Source: CBDUQI01 sp965369325 (GTDB taxonomy: Bacteria > Pseudomonadota > Gammaproteobacteria > Steroidobacterales > JBCBZW01). From it: a stretch of 33,832 nucleotides of DNA. Position numbers and translations under genes: made by a program. Of this stretch, positions 32,063-33,832 are shown in pieces. The stretch is taken from NCBI GenBank assembly GCA_965369325.1, contig CBDUQI010000043.1:1-33832 (forward strand), in the 5' to 3' direction. The notes below the pieces were generated by a model. The model did not search any database, had not been told where the DNA came from, and saw only the letters and a list, made by a program, of their open reading frames with translations. Numbering within the stretch: the stretch's first letter is position 1; each line of letters opens with the position of its first letter.

Positions 32063-32302
32063 ATGAAGCCTATACCCGAAGAGACGCTGGCCATAATCAA
32101 AGAGAATTTCGAATTCGCCGACACCGATGGCAACGGTAAGATCGACTTCAAAGAGTTCTCCAGCCTGCTTCGCATTCTCTCGCCCGACTCCGGGATGCAG
32201 CAGGCGGCCGAAGGCTTCTCGATGATCGACACCAACAGTGATGGGCAGATTGACTACGACGAATTTTTGGCTTGGTGGCAGCAAGTCTGGTGGGAGTACT
32301 AG
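32063..32302 (+). CDS. Two-EF-hand calcium-binding miniprotein
   Basis: The gene encodes 79 residues from ATG 32063, with AAGGA upstream, 27 bases after the anti-sigma gene. Two canonical EF-hand loops are complete: D20-TDGNGKIDFK-E31 and D56-TNSDGQIDYD-E67, with all ligand positions filled. There is no signal peptide, so it would act in the cytoplasm, like a calmodulin-type sensor. The end is unusually aromatic (WWQQVWWEY), offering a hydrophobic face for a target. Position suggests it belongs to the VWA-ECF operon, which may therefore be calcium-linked; this is inference. Confidence 0.9.
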   Translation: MKPIPEETLAIIKENFEFADTDGNGKIDFKEFSSLLRILSPDSGMQQAAEGFSMIDTNSDGQIDYDEFLAWWQQVWWEY

Positions 32303-32543
32303 CCCCCCACCCGTTGTACTTCCTTAGCCAATGGCCCCCACTCACGGGGGGCAACGTCAGACGCTGCCAGAGCGACATAATGGCCACAAAAACAGCGCCC
32401 TATCAGGGCTAAGCAGTTGCTTCTGAAAGTGATATTTCCGGAACTACGTCACACTTTGCCACCGAAATCGCGTAGAGCGGTTGCTTTCGTTTGACCTAAT
32501 GCCCAGACTTCCCCGGAAGCCGCGCAGGGAGGATTCACCCGCG

Positions 32544-33832
32544 ATGGAGTCGCAACCCGAGGAAATTTCACCTGAGACCGGGACCGAGATTCGGGCCCCC
32601 TACATTGCGTATGTAGTGGTGATGCTGGGCGTGGCGCTGGTATGTCTGGCGGTGCTCGTTTTGCAAACCGGCGCTCAGGCACCGACCGACGGCTACCGGG
32701 TGTATCTGTTTTTCCTGCCGTTCGCACTTTTCACCATTGCGGTCGGCTTCCCTCACGCCAGTTTTGGCCATATCTCTTTCGATCGTGTGGGGCACGTGGC
32801 CAGTATTTTGGTGCTAGGGCCGATCCACGCGGCGATCATCCATTTTATCGCCTCGTTCATTTACCCCTGGCATCGGCTACGCCTGGGCGAGCCGCCCAGT
32901 TCCGTGCTGGTCGCCTCCATGCACAACGCCGGGTTGATGACGCTGATGATTCTCGCCAGTGGATTCACCTACCTGGGCCTGGGCGGCGACATTCCGGTGC
33001 AGACGCTCAGCTTCGCCGCCATCTGGCCGCTGCTAGTGCTCACGCTGTCGCTGCAGTTCTTCAACGACCTCGGGATGATGATTGTGTTCGCCATGCGCGG
33101 GCGCAAGCCGACCAAAGTCTTCAGCGTCTTCGGCACCAGTATGGAGTTGATGTCGGGCCTGGTCGGAGTGTTGGTGGCGATCGTGTTCAGCCGCATGGAG
33201 CCGACCGTGGTCGCATTGCTGCTGACGGTGCTCGGTGCGGGCATGCTGGCCATTCGTCAGTTTGCCATGATGCGCCGACATCTAGAGAGCACTGTTGAAG
33301 CGCGCACACTTGAACTGCGTGAAAAATCCTACGAACTGGAACGCCAGGCAACCCGCGACAAGCTCACCGGCCTTTACAATCGGCGCTATGCCGATGACCA
33401 GGTGGAACGGGAACTGCAAAACTGCCGCCGCTACGGCCTGCGCCTGACCGTCGCACTGGTCGACATCGACGGATTCAAGAGCATCAACGACAGTCACCGG
33501 CATGCGGCCGGCGACACCGTGCTGGCGCGCATCGGCGAAATCCTCACCGATCGTTGCCGCGCGGGCGACGTCATCGCCCGCTACGGAGGCGATGAATTTC
33601 TGCTAGCATTCCCGCAGACGCGACTCGCCGCTGCCGCATCGCTTTGTGAAGAACTGCGCGCTGCTATCGAACATGCTCAATGGCCCCAGATAGAAGGGCT
33701 GGAGCAGGTAACGGTAAGCATCGGGCTAGCGCAATTGGGCGTTGAGCACAGCCTTGAAGAGCTGCTCAAGATTGCCGATGAACGCCTGTACCAAGCCAAA
33801 GCAGAAGGGCGTAACCGCGTCGTCGACCGGGT
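32544..33832 (+). CDS. Membrane diguanylate cyclase (GGDEF), 3'-clipped
   Basis: The frame is open from ATG 32544 to the window end (429 codons plus two bases), with GGGAGG about 11 bases upstream. Residues 20-235 hold six or more hydrophobic helices, a membrane sensor module I cannot name. A short coiled segment (about 236-265) leads to the cyclase domain: ATRDKLTGLYNRR, VDIDGFKSINDSHRHAAGD, and the active loop G348-G349-D350-E351-F352. An RxxD inhibitory site (R339-A-G-D) sits five residues before GGDEF, so product feedback is likely. The terminal AEGRNRVVDR shows that few residues are missing. It makes cyclic di-GMP from two GTP. There is a 241-bp gap before it. Confidence 0.95.
   Translation, partial: MESQPEEISPETGTEIRAPYIAYVVVMLGVALVCLAVLVLQTGAQAPTDGYRVYLFFLPFALFTIAVGFPHASFGHISFDRVGHVASILVLGPIHAAIIHFIASFIYPWHRLRLGEPPSSVLVASMHNAGLMTLMILASGFTYLGLGGDIPVQTLSFAAIWPLLVLTLSLQFFNDLGMMIVFAMRGRKPTKVFSVFGTSMELMSGLVGVLVAIVFSRMEPTVVALLLTVLGAGMLAIRQFAMMRRHLESTVEARTLELREKSYELERQATRDKLTGLYNRRYADDQVERELQNCRRYGLRLTVALVDIDGFKSINDSHRHAAGDTVLARIGEILTDRCRAGDVIARYGGDEFLLAFPQTRLAAAASLCEELRAAIEHAQWPQIEGLEQVTVSIGLAQLGVEHSLEELLKIADERLYQAKAEGRNRVVDR

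Noticed and set aside
32334..32352. GCCCCC/GGGGGC hairpin as a terminator after the EF-hand gene
   Set aside because: Stem of only five or six pairs and no T run follows.

Overview
The window (about 34 kb, GC-rich) reads as a chromosomal segment of a gammaproteobacterium, probably free-living and aquatic. The evidence is HemE and FadD of the enterobacterial/pseudomonad type, an Aer2/Che2-like chemosensory cluster, PEP-CTERM proteins, and the frequent use of GTG and TTG starts behind good Shine-Dalgarno sequences. There are no tRNA or rRNA genes, CRISPR arrays, transposases or prophage genes.

Layout. 1-2.4 kb (+): end-clipped hemE, then a DUF445 membrane protein. 2.4-7.1 kb (-): a secreted Asp-box propeller with a dockerin-like tail, a conserved helical protein, fadD and a Dps-like ferritin. 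The Dps-like gene has a LexA-type box inside its putative promoter. 7.1-8.8 kb (+): an AT-rich control region and two PEP-CTERM proteins, each preceded by a sigma-54-type -24/-12 element, closed by a strong terminator. 8.8-13.3 kb (-): an operon of secreted M14 carboxypeptidase, ABC exporter and TlpA-like lipoprotein.

13.5-21.8 kb (+): a compact chemosensory operon, cheY-cheA-cheW-mcp-STAS-small DxxxQ protein-cheR-cheD-soluble mcp. Many junctions overlap or abut, and a sigma-28 (FliA)-type promoter lies just upstream. The membrane receptor ends in GWEEF, the CheR tether known from Pseudomonas aeruginosa Aer2/McpB, and CheR carries the matching beta-subdomain loop. CheB is absent. The STAS protein and the DxxxQ protein are candidates for CheS- and CheT/CheZ-like signal-termination factors.

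21.8-28.2 kb (-): a PF04020 small membrane protein, a pair of exported amidohydrolases (one intact, one without its metal ligands), a decayed glutathione S-transferase gene, and a YtrA-type GntR/ABC operon with an operator over its own promoter. 28.3-33.8 kb (+): a YfbK-like VWA lipoprotein, an ECF sigma factor, a membrane anti-sigma-like protein, a two-EF-hand miniprotein and an end-clipped membrane diguanylate cyclase.

The most promising material is the chemosensory operon with its two accessory proteins and no CheB, followed by the sigma-54/PEP-CTERM locus, the enzyme/pseudoenzyme amidohydrolase pair, and the putative SOS box on a Dps with altered ferroxidase residues. All family calls come from reading motifs by eye; no database search was run.
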